From Calothrix anomala FACHB-343 (GTDB lineage Bacteria; Cyanobacteriota; Cyanobacteriia; Cyanobacteriales; Nostocaceae), in the NCBI RefSeq assembly GCF_014696435.1, contig NZ_JACJQG010000023.1, forward strand, positions 1 through 64,000: DNA of 64,000 nucleotides. Direction: 5' to 3'. The notes beneath the pieces were generated by a model. It made no database searches, was not told the origin of the DNA, and saw only the letters and a list, made by a program, of their open reading frames with translations. A program made the translations under genes and the position numbers. This document shows, one piece after another, positions 52,919-61,680 of this stretch; positions within the stretch are counted from its first letter, which is position 1; each line of letters begins with the position of its first letter.

Positions 52919-54283
52919 TCATTTAGGGCCGAGGAAGCGAGTAGCGAAATTTTGCGATCGCGTGGGTGAAAGGGCACGTGCTTTTAAAATTGCTGCCATC
53001 AAAAAGGCGTAGGATAATACCCCAACAATTACCAATAACAAGGCATTGATTGAACCAGTAGCATTCCATAAGGCATGAAGTGCAGCTGCGCTTACATACC
53101 CAATGGGGAGAATTTGCCAAACTAGACGGGGTTTGAGTACAGCTAAACCGATAAAATAGCCCAAATAGCCACTGTAAGCCATGTGTCCGGCTACAGAACC
53201 TAAAATTCGCGGAATTAGTAATTGTAAACCTACGAGTTGACCAGTGCCTACTCCCGCTTGTTGCGCCACATTTTGAGTAATAACAGGCACATACTGACCA
53301 AGAGTTTCTAATAAAGTAAAACCCACTGCCGAAGCAGTTCCTAAGAGAATGCCATCTAAAGGTTCCCAGATACCTATGCGTTCTCGCCAAGGTGAGGGCA
53401 ATATCAGGCCAATAGCTAAGGCTGCTAATACAGGTAATGCTTTCAGTAATTCTTCCATTAAACCTGCACCAAAAAACATCCGTATCAGCAATTCGGTGAA
53501 GGTTAGTGTATCCTGAGATGAAGGTAAGTTCCCAGGCAATAAACCGCGAAATACAAAAATAAACAAATCCAATAGGGGACTTTTCAATATTACTGCGGTA
53601 CCTAAAGCTACAGATGCTAGTACCCACCAAGGCTTTTGTTTACCGCAGAGTTGGTATACAAAGTAATAAGCGGCAAAGGCTATATAACTAGCAACAATCA
53701 CTTGATTGGCTTGTGGTCTGCCTACCGTAGCAAACATTAATACCACAAATACTACTGTTAAAATTCCTGGTATGAGATAAGCTTTACGAGTTAAATCTTT
53801 ACCAGTGGAAATAATCGGGAACAGTTGAGTAAAGCTCACCGAATCAGATTTTAAGGGTGCGGGATAACTCCCTGGTGATGGCAGAGGTGTGGCTGGCCTG
53901 GTCATGATTGTGGCTTGGGGTACATAATCATGCTCAAACACAAATTGCGGCCCGTCAGCACCTAAAGAAATGCGATCGCCTGGCTGTAATTCTTGACAAC
54001 CTTGGATGCGCTGTCCGTTTAAATACGTACCGTTAGCGCTATTTAAATCACAAATAAGCCAGCTAAATTTGTTATCTGGGGAAGAGAGCGGACGAACCAC
54101 AGCATGACGACGAGATACCATCCGATACATCATGGCATCCAAGACAATTTGGCAGCTGGGGTCGCGTCCAACGATCATCTCTTGACTTGGGAGCAGCGAG
54201 TAGCGGAATTCTGACCTAAGAGGTGCCCCATTACCAGACACTAGCCGCAGAAATGCATTATGTCTTGCGTTTTTGCCTGTCAT
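52919..54283 (-). CDS. FHA domain fused to a PrsW-type intramembrane protease
   Basis: 454 residues. FHA domain at about 25-115 (MIVGRDPSC, MVSRRHAVVRPL, CDLNSANGTYLNG, LQPGDRISLG). After a Pro-rich linker come about nine membrane helices. The PrsW metal-site motifs are present: MEELLKALPVL (EExxK, near residue 278), GFTLLETLGQ (FxxxE), AGHMAYSGYLGY and ALHALWN. PrsW proteases cut membrane-bound anti-sigma factors or toxins. Joining to FHA suggests the protease is steered by phosphothreonine, and the gene ends convergent to the PP2C/CHAT-FHA group. Length fits an FHA plus PrsW fusion, without other parts. Confidence 0.88.
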   Translation of the reverse strand: MTGKNARHNAFLRLVSGNGAPLRSEFRYSLLPSQEMIVGRDPSCQIVLDAMMYRMVSRRHAVVRPLSSPDNKFSWLICDLNSANGTYLNGQRIQGCQELQPGDRISLGADGPQFVFEHDYVPQATIMTRPATPLPSPGSYPAPLKSDSVSFTQLFPIISTGKDLTRKAYLIPGILTVVFVVLMFATVGRPQANQVIVASYIAFAAYYFVYQLCGKQKPWWVLASVALGTAVILKSPLLDLFIFVFRGLLPGNLPSSQDTLTFTELLIRMFFGAGLMEELLKALPVLAALAIGLILPSPWRERIGIWEPLDGILLGTASAVGFTLLETLGQYVPVITQNVAQQAGVGTGQLVGLQLLIPRILGSVAGHMAYSGYLGYFIGLAVLKPRLVWQILPIGYVSAAALHALWNATGSINALLLVIVGVLSYAFLMAAILKARALSPTRSQNFATRFLGPK

Positions 54284-54871
54284 CGAGTTAGATTGCTTGT
54301 CTCAAAGAATTCGGAAATTACTTGTTATTAGAACTTAAGCCTAACCAATTTACAGCAATCTCATTTAAATGTTGCAAAAAAAATTATCTGCCGTACCTGA
54401 ATTGTGACTTTAAATTTGTTCATCATACTGGATTACTGTAACTGCGGCATGGCTAAATACAATATAGCTTCACTCACTGCTCAACAATCCGAAATTTTCT
54501 CCGTAAAAACCAAAATTATGCGATCGCGTGCTGACAAGCTGTAGATTGTTAGCACTAAGACTATATCTTTGGTTGATTTGGAGTTGAGGCTGTAGATGCT
54601 TAACGATCAATTGTCAACAAATTATAGACTATGGATTGTGGACTGTTGACAACCCTAACATTAAATCTTGTCCCAATGGTGTAACCTCAATGCTATCTTG
54701 ATGCTAAAGTTTATGTGATAAATTACACTACTAGGTTATGAAAATTAATCTTTTCTTGTACCTAGTTTGAAAATATCGTTGACTGTTGACTGTTGACTGT
54801 TGACTGTTGACTGTTGACTGTTGACTGTTGACTGTTGACTGTTGACTGTTGATGCGTACTAGCCTCTAGTT
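54284..54871. other. Intergenic region, 588 bases
   Basis: AT-rich, no gene. It holds the promoter side of the FHA-PrsW gene, repeat fragments around 54620-54650 and the long TTGACTG array (54779-54852), ending about 20 bases beyond the narM stop. Confidence 0.6.
54779..54852. repeat. Tandem repeat, TTGACTG heptamer
   Basis: Ten perfect copies of TTGACTG, the longest pure array in the window, just beyond the narM stop codon. Confidence 0.97.
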
Positions 54872-55333
54872 TCAGAGTAAATGAAATTCTCTCACCGCTT
54901 TGGGAAAGTTTTTGTTCTCGTGTCCGGAACGGCTGAGTTTAATCAGCGCAAATCGCTGTAGAGGGGTTAAAGCTTCCCATTGTTGAGTTGCGATCGCAAC
55001 ACCTACTTCTTGAGCTTTTTCTTGAACGCTAGCTGGTAAATTAGTCGAGTCCATCCACTCCGGATGGGGTTCAATGGGTAATTGTTTAGCTGGTACACCT
55101 GTACGAGTGACAATTAACTGTTCGAGATAATGGCGATAAGATTGAATTTCTGTTTCTGTAGTGCAAGGTAATTCAACTAAAGCTTCTCGTTCAGCCTGAG
55201 ACATTTGATGCCAATCAGACAACTTGAGTTTGATACCACAAGTATCTAGTTTGTAGCGCACTTGCATGGGGATGCAACGGAGGGATTCAACGAAATCTGC
55301 TTCAAAATCAAAGAAAGTTTGATGATTAGTCAT
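54872..55333 (-). CDS. narM: Nitrate reductase-associated protein NarM
   Basis: 153 residues that match the cyanobacterial NarM family: FFDFEADFVESLRCIPMQVRYKLDTCGIKLKLSDWHQMS at the start (in part: FEADFVESLRCIPM), then LPIEPHPEWM and WEALTPLQRFALIKLSRSGHENKNF. NarM is needed for active NarB nitrate reductase in cyanobacteria that use the ferredoxin enzyme; the exact step is not known. It lies in the nitrate locus, after psiE and narB on the same strand. Confidence 0.9.
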   Translation of the reverse strand: MTNHQTFFDFEADFVESLRCIPMQVRYKLDTCGIKLKLSDWHQMSQAEREALVELPCTTETEIQSYRHYLEQLIVTRTGVPAKQLPIEPHPEWMDSTNLPASVQEKAQEVGVAIATQQWEALTPLQRFALIKLSRSGHENKNFPKAVREFHLL

Positions 55334-55417
55334 TTGTCATTTGCGATCGACAAAAGGGGATATGGCAGCAGTATGAATTATTTGTGTCTCTATTTTCCTA
55401 AGATATATATCTTGAAA

Positions 55418-55951
55418 TCAAGAATGGTCTTTTCTGATTATTTTCTTGGATTTATCAAGTTCTTTATACACCAAAGGAGATGAGTTTACCTTATTTTTTC
55501 GAGAATGGGAATTGCTATAACGAATTATGAGATAACTAATTGATAGAGCTAAAACTGCTATACCTAACCCAATGATATCAATTCCTGACACTTTTTCTAG
55601 GTCAAGAATAATAATTTTTCTAGCGACAGCGATTAAAGATGTAACAATTACTAATTCTACCTGAACTACATGCTTACGCAGGTAGGCAGTGATATTTTCT
55701 AAGATTTCTAAAGCTATCAAAATATTGAGAAATAAACCAAATATCTTAAATAAGGTAGTATTAAATTTGCCGTATGGGGTAGTAAATAACTCTTTTGCCA
55801 GAAAGATCACCAAATCTCCTAATGCTGCCAAAATTACCAATACCATTAATAAAGATAAAATCTTGGAAACTAGCACTTCGATACTTTCAATAAAGTGCAT
55901 AAATTTCTCATCTTTGGTATTTTCTGCCAAATTTTTGAATAGTCTCCTCAT
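55418..55951 (-). CDS. PsiE-family membrane protein
   Basis: 177 residues with four membrane helices (about 25-50, 70-90, 105-125 and 130-150) and basic ends. The pattern ESIEVLVSKILSLLMVLVILAALGDLVIFL and LFLNILIALEILENITAYLRKH, with the later VARKIIILDLEKVSG, fits the phosphate-starvation-inducible PsiE family. Function unknown. It sits between narB and narM on the same strand, which is an unusual place; co-regulation with nitrate genes is possible but untested. Confidence 0.8.
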   Translation of the reverse strand: MRRLFKNLAENTKDEKFMHFIESIEVLVSKILSLLMVLVILAALGDLVIFLAKELFTTPYGKFNTTLFKIFGLFLNILIALEILENITAYLRKHVVQVELVIVTSLIAVARKIIILDLEKVSGIDIIGLGIAVLALSISYLIIRYSNSHSRKNKVNSSPLVYKELDKSKKIIRKDHS

Positions 55952-56254
55952 TTGCTGCCCCTATTTTTTAGCTAAATTTAATTATCAAAAATAAAAATAC
56001 AAATAAATTATTGTAGGCTAGGCACTGCCGATAACTGTCCCATTCAAGATTTGAGTGGATGTTAAGCAGTGCCCAACTTACTAATGAATAGTTTGCTTAT
56101 TTGTGAAATTACTCTTTCTGATCCATAGTAAATATTCAAACATAAAACAAAAATCCTATAGATAAATCTAGAGGATTTAAAAAAATAATCGTAACTATTG
56201 AATATTAACTATGGGTTATATTCTCAATCAAAATTGAGAAATCTATTTAGCAGC
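55952..56254. other. Intergenic region downstream of narB
   Basis: AT-rich, about 300 bases, with a terminator-like hairpin at 56151-56178. Also carries the promoter region of psiE. Confidence 0.5.
56151..56178 (-). terminator. Terminator-like hairpin downstream of narB
   Basis: Twelve-base stem AAATCCTATAGA / TCTAGAGGATTT with one mismatch and loop TAAA. A T-rich run follows on the minus strand (TTTTGTTTTATG). It lies 77 bases past the narB stop. Confidence 0.55.
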
Positions 56255-58444
56255 TTACCATTGGGAGGACTGGAGTTGAAAATTTTTAAATGTCACTTCC
56301 ACAGACATGGGTACTAATTGTACTGCACAAGCTTTTAACTCTGGTTGTAATGAATCTGGGCAAGATTCTGGATGAGTCAGGGCGTTAGCTTCCGCCTCGT
56401 TTGCCCAAAGTGCGCCCCAATGCATAGGGACAAATACGGTACCAGGGGCGATCGCTTTTGTGACTTTAGCAGGAAATTTGGCTTTACCGCGACGCGATCG
56501 CACTTCTAACAATTGGTTATCTGTAATCCCCAACTTTGCTGCATCACGGGGATGAATCTCGATAAACGGATCGGGATGCATTTGGCGAATTTTTCCAATC
56601 CGTCCAGTACGGGTTTGCGTGTGCCAATGTCCGTATAGGCGTCCTGTAGTCAGTACAAAAGGATAATTGGGATCTGGTGGTTCCGCTAATCCCCGTGAGT
56701 GATACGCGCCAAACCGCGCCCTGCCATCAGGGGTATGAAAGCGGAGATTTGTGTAGAGGCGCTTTCTTTCATGTCTCGGAGTTTCTGCTGCTTCTGGATG
56801 AGGCCATTGGGTGGGGCCAAACTCTCGCAATCCTTCATGACTAATACCAGTCATTTCACAAGGGCGATCGCGAGTTAAGCGGACAAATTCTGCATAAACT
56901 TCTGCGGAGTTAGCATAGCTAAATTCTTTGATAAAACCTAATCTCCGTCCAATTTCGGCAAAAATTTCCCAATCTGCTTTAGCTTCTCTAGGCGGTTGGC
57001 GGAATGCTTGACATAGGGTGACTGTACGCTCGGAATTAGTCATTACCCCAGTTTTTTCACCCCATTGCGCCGCAGGTAACAGAACGTGAGCGTAAGCAGC
57101 CGTTTCCGTGGGATAATAGGCATCTTGATAGATAGTGAAGGGCGATCGCAACAATGCCTTTTTAGTCCGTTCTAAATCTGGCATACTCACAGCTGGGTTA
57201 GTAGCCGCTATCCACAGCAATCCCACTGAGCCATCTTCTAATCCAGTAATCATATCCCACGCCGTTAAACCGGGATTTGGTGAAATTTGTCCTCGCTTTA
57301 AGCCCCAAAAATCCTCAACTTCGGCGCGATGCTGGGGATTTTTCACCAAGCGATAACCGGGTAATAAATGCGCTAAACCGCCAGCTTCCCGTCCCCCCAT
57401 TGCATTGGGTTGACCGGTCAAAGAAAAAGGCCCGGCTCCCGGCTTACCAATTTGTCCTGTCATCAGATGCAGGTTAATAATTGTCCTTACCTTCGCTGTC
57501 CCTTCACTGGATTGATTCACACCCATCGACCACAAAGACAACACCCTCTCGGATTGACTCCAATAACGCGCTGCTGTTTCCAAATCTGCAACGCTAATAC
57601 CGCAACGATCCGCCACGATATCGGGAGCATAATGACGAATCACCTCTGCATAGGCAGGAAAGTTACTCGTACAGTCGTCAATAAACCCAACATCAATAGC
57701 ATTCCCACGCATCAATAGGTAAGCAATACCATTTAACAAGTCAATATCTGTACCTGGACGAATAGCTAAATGCAAATCGGCTGCTTCTGCGGTGGGTGTG
57801 CGTCGAGGATCGACAACAATCATTTTGACTTTGCGATTTTTCTTGTGATACTTCGCCAAGCGATTGAAAACTATCGGGTGACATTCAGCAGCATTCGTAC
57901 CAATTAAAAATGCACAGTCGGTTAACTCTAAATCGTCGTAACAACAAGGAGGGCCATCTGCGCCAAAGCTTTGAATGTAGCCAGATACAGCGCTAGACAT
58001 ACATAAACGCGAATTGGCATCAAAATTATTACTACCCAGACATCCCTTCATCAGTTTTTGGGCGATGTAATAATCCTCCGTTTGGAATTGTCCAGAACCG
58101 TACATACAGATAGCTTCTGAACCTTGGGTGTAACGCACCGTTTGAATGCGCTTGGTAATGATATCAAACGCTTCATCCCAACTGACGCGCCGAAACTCTT
58201 GCTCTAAAGAGTCTCGCACCATTGGGTAATGGAGCCTATTTTTATCTAACGACTCAGCGATAGTTGCACCTTTAACACAAACCATCCCCTGACTAGATGG
58301 GTGCGCTTTGTCTCCTCGCACGCGCCAAATTGGAGTTCCTTGACTATCCCGATTAGTCGCTTTTCCTGGTTGCGCTGGGGGCGAAACTTCTAACCCACAG
58401 CCAACGCCGCAGTAAGGACAAAGGGTTTTGGTAAATTCACTCAT
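56255..58444 (-). CDS. narB: Ferredoxin-nitrate reductase NarB
   Basis: 729 residues. The N-terminal [4Fe-4S] Cys set ([13 protein letters not shown] and GMVCVKG) is followed by Mo-bis-MGD domains: [25 protein letters not shown] (Cys ligand region of the molybdenum), [38 protein letters not shown], and the C-terminal MGD-binding [17 protein letters not shown]. NarB reduces nitrate to nitrite with electrons from ferredoxin. The start is followed in the leader by CTAGGGG repeats. It lies 101 bases downstream of nrtP and is probably read from the same NtcA promoter. MobA, also in this window, makes its cofactor. Confidence 0.97.
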   Translation of the reverse strand: MSEFTKTLCPYCGVGCGLEVSPPAQPGKATNRDSQGTPIWRVRGDKAHPSSQGMVCVKGATIAESLDKNRLHYPMVRDSLEQEFRRVSWDEAFDIITKRIQTVRYTQGSEAICMYGSGQFQTEDYYIAQKLMKGCLGSNNFDANSRLCMSSAVSGYIQSFGADGPPCCYDDLELTDCAFLIGTNAAECHPIVFNRLAKYHKKNRKVKMIVVDPRRTPTAEAADLHLAIRPGTDIDLLNGIAYLLMRGNAIDVGFIDDCTSNFPAYAEVIRHYAPDIVADRCGISVADLETAARYWSQSERVLSLWSMGVNQSSEGTAKVRTIINLHLMTGQIGKPGAGPFSLTGQPNAMGGREAGGLAHLLPGYRLVKNPQHRAEVEDFWGLKRGQISPNPGLTAWDMITGLEDGSVGLLWIAATNPAVSMPDLERTKKALLRSPFTIYQDAYYPTETAAYAHVLLPAAQWGEKTGVMTNSERTVTLCQAFRQPPREAKADWEIFAEIGRRLGFIKEFSYANSAEVYAEFVRLTRDRPCEMTGISHEGLREFGPTQWPHPEAAETPRHERKRLYTNLRFHTPDGRARFGAYHSRGLAEPPDPNYPFVLTTGRLYGHWHTQTRTGRIGKIRQMHPDPFIEIHPRDAAKLGITDNQLLEVRSRRGKAKFPAKVTKAIAPGTVFVPMHWGALWANEAEANALTHPESCPDSLQPELKACAVQLVPMSVEVTFKNFQLQSSQW

Positions 58445-58446
58445 AA

Positions 58447-58501
58447 GTAGGGGCTAGGGGCTAGGGACTAGGGATTAGGGACTAGGGGCTAGGGATTAGG
58501 G
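58447..58501. repeat. Tandem repeat, CTAGGGG/TTAGGGA heptamers
   Basis: About seven imperfect copies of GGGGCTA / GGGACTA / GGGATTA, filling the gap between nrtP and narB, only three bases before the narB start codon (where a Shine-Dalgarno would lie). Confidence 0.9.
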
Positions 58502-58545
58502 ATACATAAACAGGTGACAAATCACCCATGCCCAATGCCCCAAAA

Positions 58546-60048
58546 TTACTCTTCAGCTAAAATCTGTGGAGGTGTTGCGATCGTTTCTGATGAGTCGCTT
58601 TCATAAGCACCAGCGAAGGAACCTTGAGGTTCTTTGAGGAAGAAGCCACACATAAAGGCGCAAATTAAAGCAGCTATACCCATTGTGGTAAAGAGGGTTG
58701 ATGCATCGGTGAGGCTGAAAATTGTGAGGTATACTACACCACCAAAATTGCCGTAAGCACCGACGTTACCGGCAATTTGTCCGGTAGCTTCTTTTTTAAT
58801 TAGAGGTACAATGCCGTAGGTTGCACCACAACCAGCTTGAGCAAAGTAAGCGGCAAACATTGTGACTGCGATCGCTAACGGAATTGGCCAGCTACTACTG
58901 ATAAAATGTGCCATTAAATAACCGATACCAATACCAGCGCTAATAATTGTCATTGTCCATTTGCGCGAGCCAAATTTATCAGAAATTAAGCCACCACTAG
59001 GACGAGAAATTAAATTTAAAAAGGGATATGTTGCAGCAATCATCCCTGCGACTACATGCTCTAAGGCAAAGGTTTTTTCAAAGAACGCTGGGAGCATAGA
59101 AACTACTGCTAATTCACTACCAAAGTTAGTTACATAAGTGAATTCAAGTAATGCAACTTGGTTAAAATGATAGCGTTGCAAAGCTGGGTAAGTTTTCTTT
59201 CCTATTAGCAATTCTTTGTTAACTTGATAAGCTTTATAGGTTTGGTAAGCGAATAATCCTGCTAAGAGAAACCAAACCAAATACATTTGACTTAAAGTCA
59301 AAAAATGAATATTCTTTTGTTCTAAACGCCAAGCTAATAAACCCAAGGCAAATATTAACCCAAAATTGGAGATAATCATTGCCCAGAAGCTTTTAATGCT
59401 AGTTACTTCTAAAGCACCATTTTTCTTCGGTTTTTTGTAAACTTTACCAGCCGGCGTATCTTGAACGCTGTTGTAATATATTACGCCGTAGATAGCAGCA
59501 ACGATACCTGTAAGTGCGATCGCTAAACGCCAGTTAGAAGCACCACCAGCTAAAAAGCTTGTGGCTACAGCAATCATGGGTAAGGCAAATTCTGCACCAA
59601 AAGCACCAAAATTACCCCAACCCCCATAAATACCTTGAGCGCTTCCCATCTCTTTGGGTGGGAACCATTCCGCTACCATACGAATACCAACAACGAACCC
59701 AGAACCCACAATTCCCATCAGTAAGCGACTGATTACTAATTGATTAAAATCCTGGGATAATGCTGTTGCTAAACAAGGAACAGCCGCGAACATTAATAGT
59801 ATTGAATAGGTAATTCTGGGGCCAAAACGATCCAGCAACATCCCAATAATTAACCTTGCAGGAATTGTTAAAGCGAGGTTACAAATGCCCAAAGTTTTAA
59901 TTTGCTCAGGTGCTAAATCTAGTTGCTTACCAATAGTTGTGGCAAAGGGAGCAAAGTTAAACCAACAGACAAAGGTGAGAAAAAAAGCAAACCAAGTCTG
60001 ATGCAGGATACGATAGCGATCCCTGAATGAAAATAATCCTTTGAGCAT
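58546..60048 (-). CDS. nrtP: Major facilitator nitrate/nitrite permease NrtP
   Basis: 500 residues, 12 membrane helices. NNP-family features: FFLTFVCWFNFAPF near the start, the nitrate signature GWGNFGAFGAEFALPM (helix 5) and GNVGAYGNFGGVVYLTIF (helix 11), and Arg residues in GIRMVAEWFPP. Long loop around residues 215-300 with charged residues is usual for cyanobacterial NrtP. It imports nitrate and nitrite. Cyanobacteria usually have either this carrier or the NrtABCD ABC transporter; here it follows nrtD directly. It has its own NtcA-type promoter about 290 bases upstream. Confidence 0.93.
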   Translation of the reverse strand: MLKGLFSFRDRYRILHQTWFAFFLTFVCWFNFAPFATTIGKQLDLAPEQIKTLGICNLALTIPARLIIGMLLDRFGPRITYSILLMFAAVPCLATALSQDFNQLVISRLLMGIVGSGFVVGIRMVAEWFPPKEMGSAQGIYGGWGNFGAFGAEFALPMIAVATSFLAGGASNWRLAIALTGIVAAIYGVIYYNSVQDTPAGKVYKKPKKNGALEVTSIKSFWAMIISNFGLIFALGLLAWRLEQKNIHFLTLSQMYLVWFLLAGLFAYQTYKAYQVNKELLIGKKTYPALQRYHFNQVALLEFTYVTNFGSELAVVSMLPAFFEKTFALEHVVAGMIAATYPFLNLISRPSGGLISDKFGSRKWTMTIISAGIGIGYLMAHFISSSWPIPLAIAVTMFAAYFAQAGCGATYGIVPLIKKEATGQIAGNVGAYGNFGGVVYLTIFSLTDASTLFTTMGIAALICAFMCGFFLKEPQGSFAGAYESDSSETIATPPQILAEE

Positions 60049-60337
60049 TCAAAGTTTCCTCAATTACAAAACTGCATGGAGCAATACAGGGTTAACAATT
60101 TAAAATTGACCCCAAGCATAGTCGTAAATTTAAAATTCAAAATTAAAGACAATTAAGTTGGTATTTAAAACCAAAACAATCTGCTACATCTACATCTAGA
60201 TATAGAGGTCTTTAATTATTGAATTACCCTGTTAAATTCGGATATTTCTGGCTATCTATTGACGCTGGATTTAAAGCTGAAATTATGACTCCCAGACTAG
60301 TGAAATATTCGGGAGTACGTAAGATGTTGTTAATACT

Positions 60338-60379
60338 AAATTATGCTTACTTAGCAGGTTGATTTGTATCTACAATTAC
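60338..60379 (-). promoter_or_regulatory. NtcA-activated promoter of nrtP
   Basis: On the minus strand: GTA-ATTGTAGA-TAC (60379-60366), exactly 22 bases, then TAATTT (60343-60338). This is the class-II NtcA promoter layout (GTAN8TAC-N22-TAN3T) in full. The expected transcript start is near 60331, giving a leader of roughly 280 bases before the nrtP ATG. Confidence 0.8.
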
Positions 60380-60472
60380 AGTTTGTTGGTATTAATGTAA
60401 AAATGGCATCAGAGCTATGCGTTAAAAATCATACTTCTACCAATTCTATGTGAGGCTGCTTATTAACGCCCT

Positions 60473-60547
60473 CAGGCTGTAAGCCTGGGGCTATAATTAC
60501 ATAGACGCGTAGCGGCTTCCCGCAGGGTAGCCTGCCTGCGCAGGCTA
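60473..60547. repeat. GC-rich repeat with two hairpins
   Basis: CAGGCT...AGCCTG (60473-60487) and, at 60528-60547, perfect TAGCCTGC / GCAGGCTA with loop CTGC, followed on the plus strand by GATTTTT. Between them lies ACGCGTAGCGGCTTCCCGCAG. The composition differs from the AT-rich flank. Such repeats are scattered in cyanobacterial genomes. Confidence 0.7.
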
Positions 60548-60588
60548 GATTTTTCAATACCATTGCCAAAGAATTGTTCTAATTGTGA

Positions 60589-61437
60589 TTATTCATCGTC
60601 GTGAGCGTAACGGCGATACAAGAAGTCTAGAGCATAGTTCCGTAAGTTATAGTATTCTGGGTCTTCCATGATGCGGCGACGATTGCGCGGACGAGCGAAG
60701 GGAATCTCTAATATTTCCCCAATTTGTGCAGATGGGCCATTTGTCATCATCACAACTCTGTCGGCTAAGAATAGGGCTTCATCTATGTCATGGGTAATCA
60801 TCAATACGGTGACTTGATGATCGCGCCAGATTTGCAATAGTTCTTCTTGTAATTCTTCTTTGGTGATTGCATCTAATGCGCCAAATGGTTCATCGAGAAT
60901 CAGAACTTGGGGACGGATGGAGAGAGCGCGCGCGATCGCAACTCGCTGTTTCATTCCCCCAGAAATTTGGCTGGGTTTTTTATCAGCAGCTTCTGTTAAC
61001 CCTACCATCGCTAAATGTTCTCTGACGATCGCTCTTTTTTCGGCTTGGGTTTTTTTGGGAAATACCGAATCTACCGCTAGGTAAACGTTATCAAAAACGT
61101 TTAGCCAAGGTAAAAGGCAATAGTTTTGGAATACCATCATTCTATCGGGGCCTGGTTCGGTGATGGGTTGGTCTTGCAAAAGAACAACGCCATCGGTGGG
61201 GGTGTTGAACCCGGATATCATGTTGAGTAAAGTTGATTTACCGCAGCCAGAATGACCAATGATGCAAACAAATTCACCTTCACGAACTTTTAGGTCAATT
61301 CCATCTAATACGGTGTAAGGGCCTTCGGGGGTGGGGTAAATTTTGCTGACGCCTTCGATTACAAGAAAGTTTTCGGCTTTCTGTGTTTGTAGGTGGTTGG
61401 TTTGGGTTGTGTTGGTGGTTTTTTTGGCTGTTTGCAT
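60589..61437 (-). CDS. nrtD: Nitrate/nitrite ABC transporter ATPase NrtD
   Basis: 282 residues. ABC ATPase with Walker A GHSGCGKST, signature ISGGMKQRVAIARAL, Walker B VLILDEPFGALD and switch ITHDIDEALFLADRV. The C-terminal tail (IPFARPRNRRRIMEDPEYYNLRNYALDFLYRRYAHDDE, in part) is the NrtD/NrtC-type end. A Thr/Gln-rich N-terminal extension of about 25 residues precedes the domain. It pairs with NrtC on the inner side of the NrtB permease. Confidence 0.95.
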   Translation of the reverse strand: MQTAKKTTNTTQTNHLQTQKAENFLVIEGVSKIYPTPEGPYTVLDGIDLKVREGEFVCIIGHSGCGKSTLLNMISGFNTPTDGVVLLQDQPITEPGPDRMMVFQNYCLLPWLNVFDNVYLAVDSVFPKKTQAEKRAIVREHLAMVGLTEAADKKPSQISGGMKQRVAIARALSIRPQVLILDEPFGALDAITKEELQEELLQIWRDHQVTVLMITHDIDEALFLADRVVMMTNGPSAQIGEILEIPFARPRNRRRIMEDPEYYNLRNYALDFLYRRYAHDDE

Positions 61438-61491
61438 GGTTATTTATATTTAAGCTAGTTATTGCTATGTAAAATCTCTTTTTTCTCTGCG

Positions 61492-61543
61492 CCTCTGCGC
61501 CTCTGCGGTTCAAAAGAATTTATTAACCGCAGAGACGCAGAGG
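61492..61543. repeat. Long inverted repeat between nrtC and nrtD
   Basis: A 19-base stem with one mismatch (left CCTCTGCGCCTCTGCGGTT, right AACCGCAGAGACGCAGAGG) and a 14-base loop. A related CGAACCGCGAAGACGCGAAG repeat lies just right of it. The hairpin lies about 55 bases before the nrtD start and could affect mRNA stability or read-through. Confidence 0.85.
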
Positions 61544-61649
61544 ACACAGAGAGATAAAAAAAACGAACCGCGAAGACGCGAAGTACACGAAGAAAGAAAA
61601 GAAGAAGAGAAAGAGAGAATCAGTTTACTCTGTAAAATTGATGCGATAG

Positions 61650-61680
61650 ACCATTGACTATTGACCATTGACCATTGACT
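61650..61680. repeat. Tandem repeat, CATTGAC heptamer
   Basis: Four copies of CCATTGA/CTATTGA that run into the stop codon of nrtC. Confidence 0.85.

Larger units (their letters stand above)
60049..60588. other. nrtD-nrtP intergenic region, 540 bases
   Basis: Contains the NtcA-type promoter of nrtP (60338-60379) and, next to the nrtD stop, GC-rich repeat hairpins (60473-60547) that could reduce read-through from nrtD. Confidence 0.6.

Noticed and set aside
52923-53630. Long open frame (235 codons) in another minus-strand frame within the FHA-PrsW gene
   Set aside because: It overlaps a clearly conserved protein, has Cys/Ser/Trp-rich composition without domains, and is a shadow frame.
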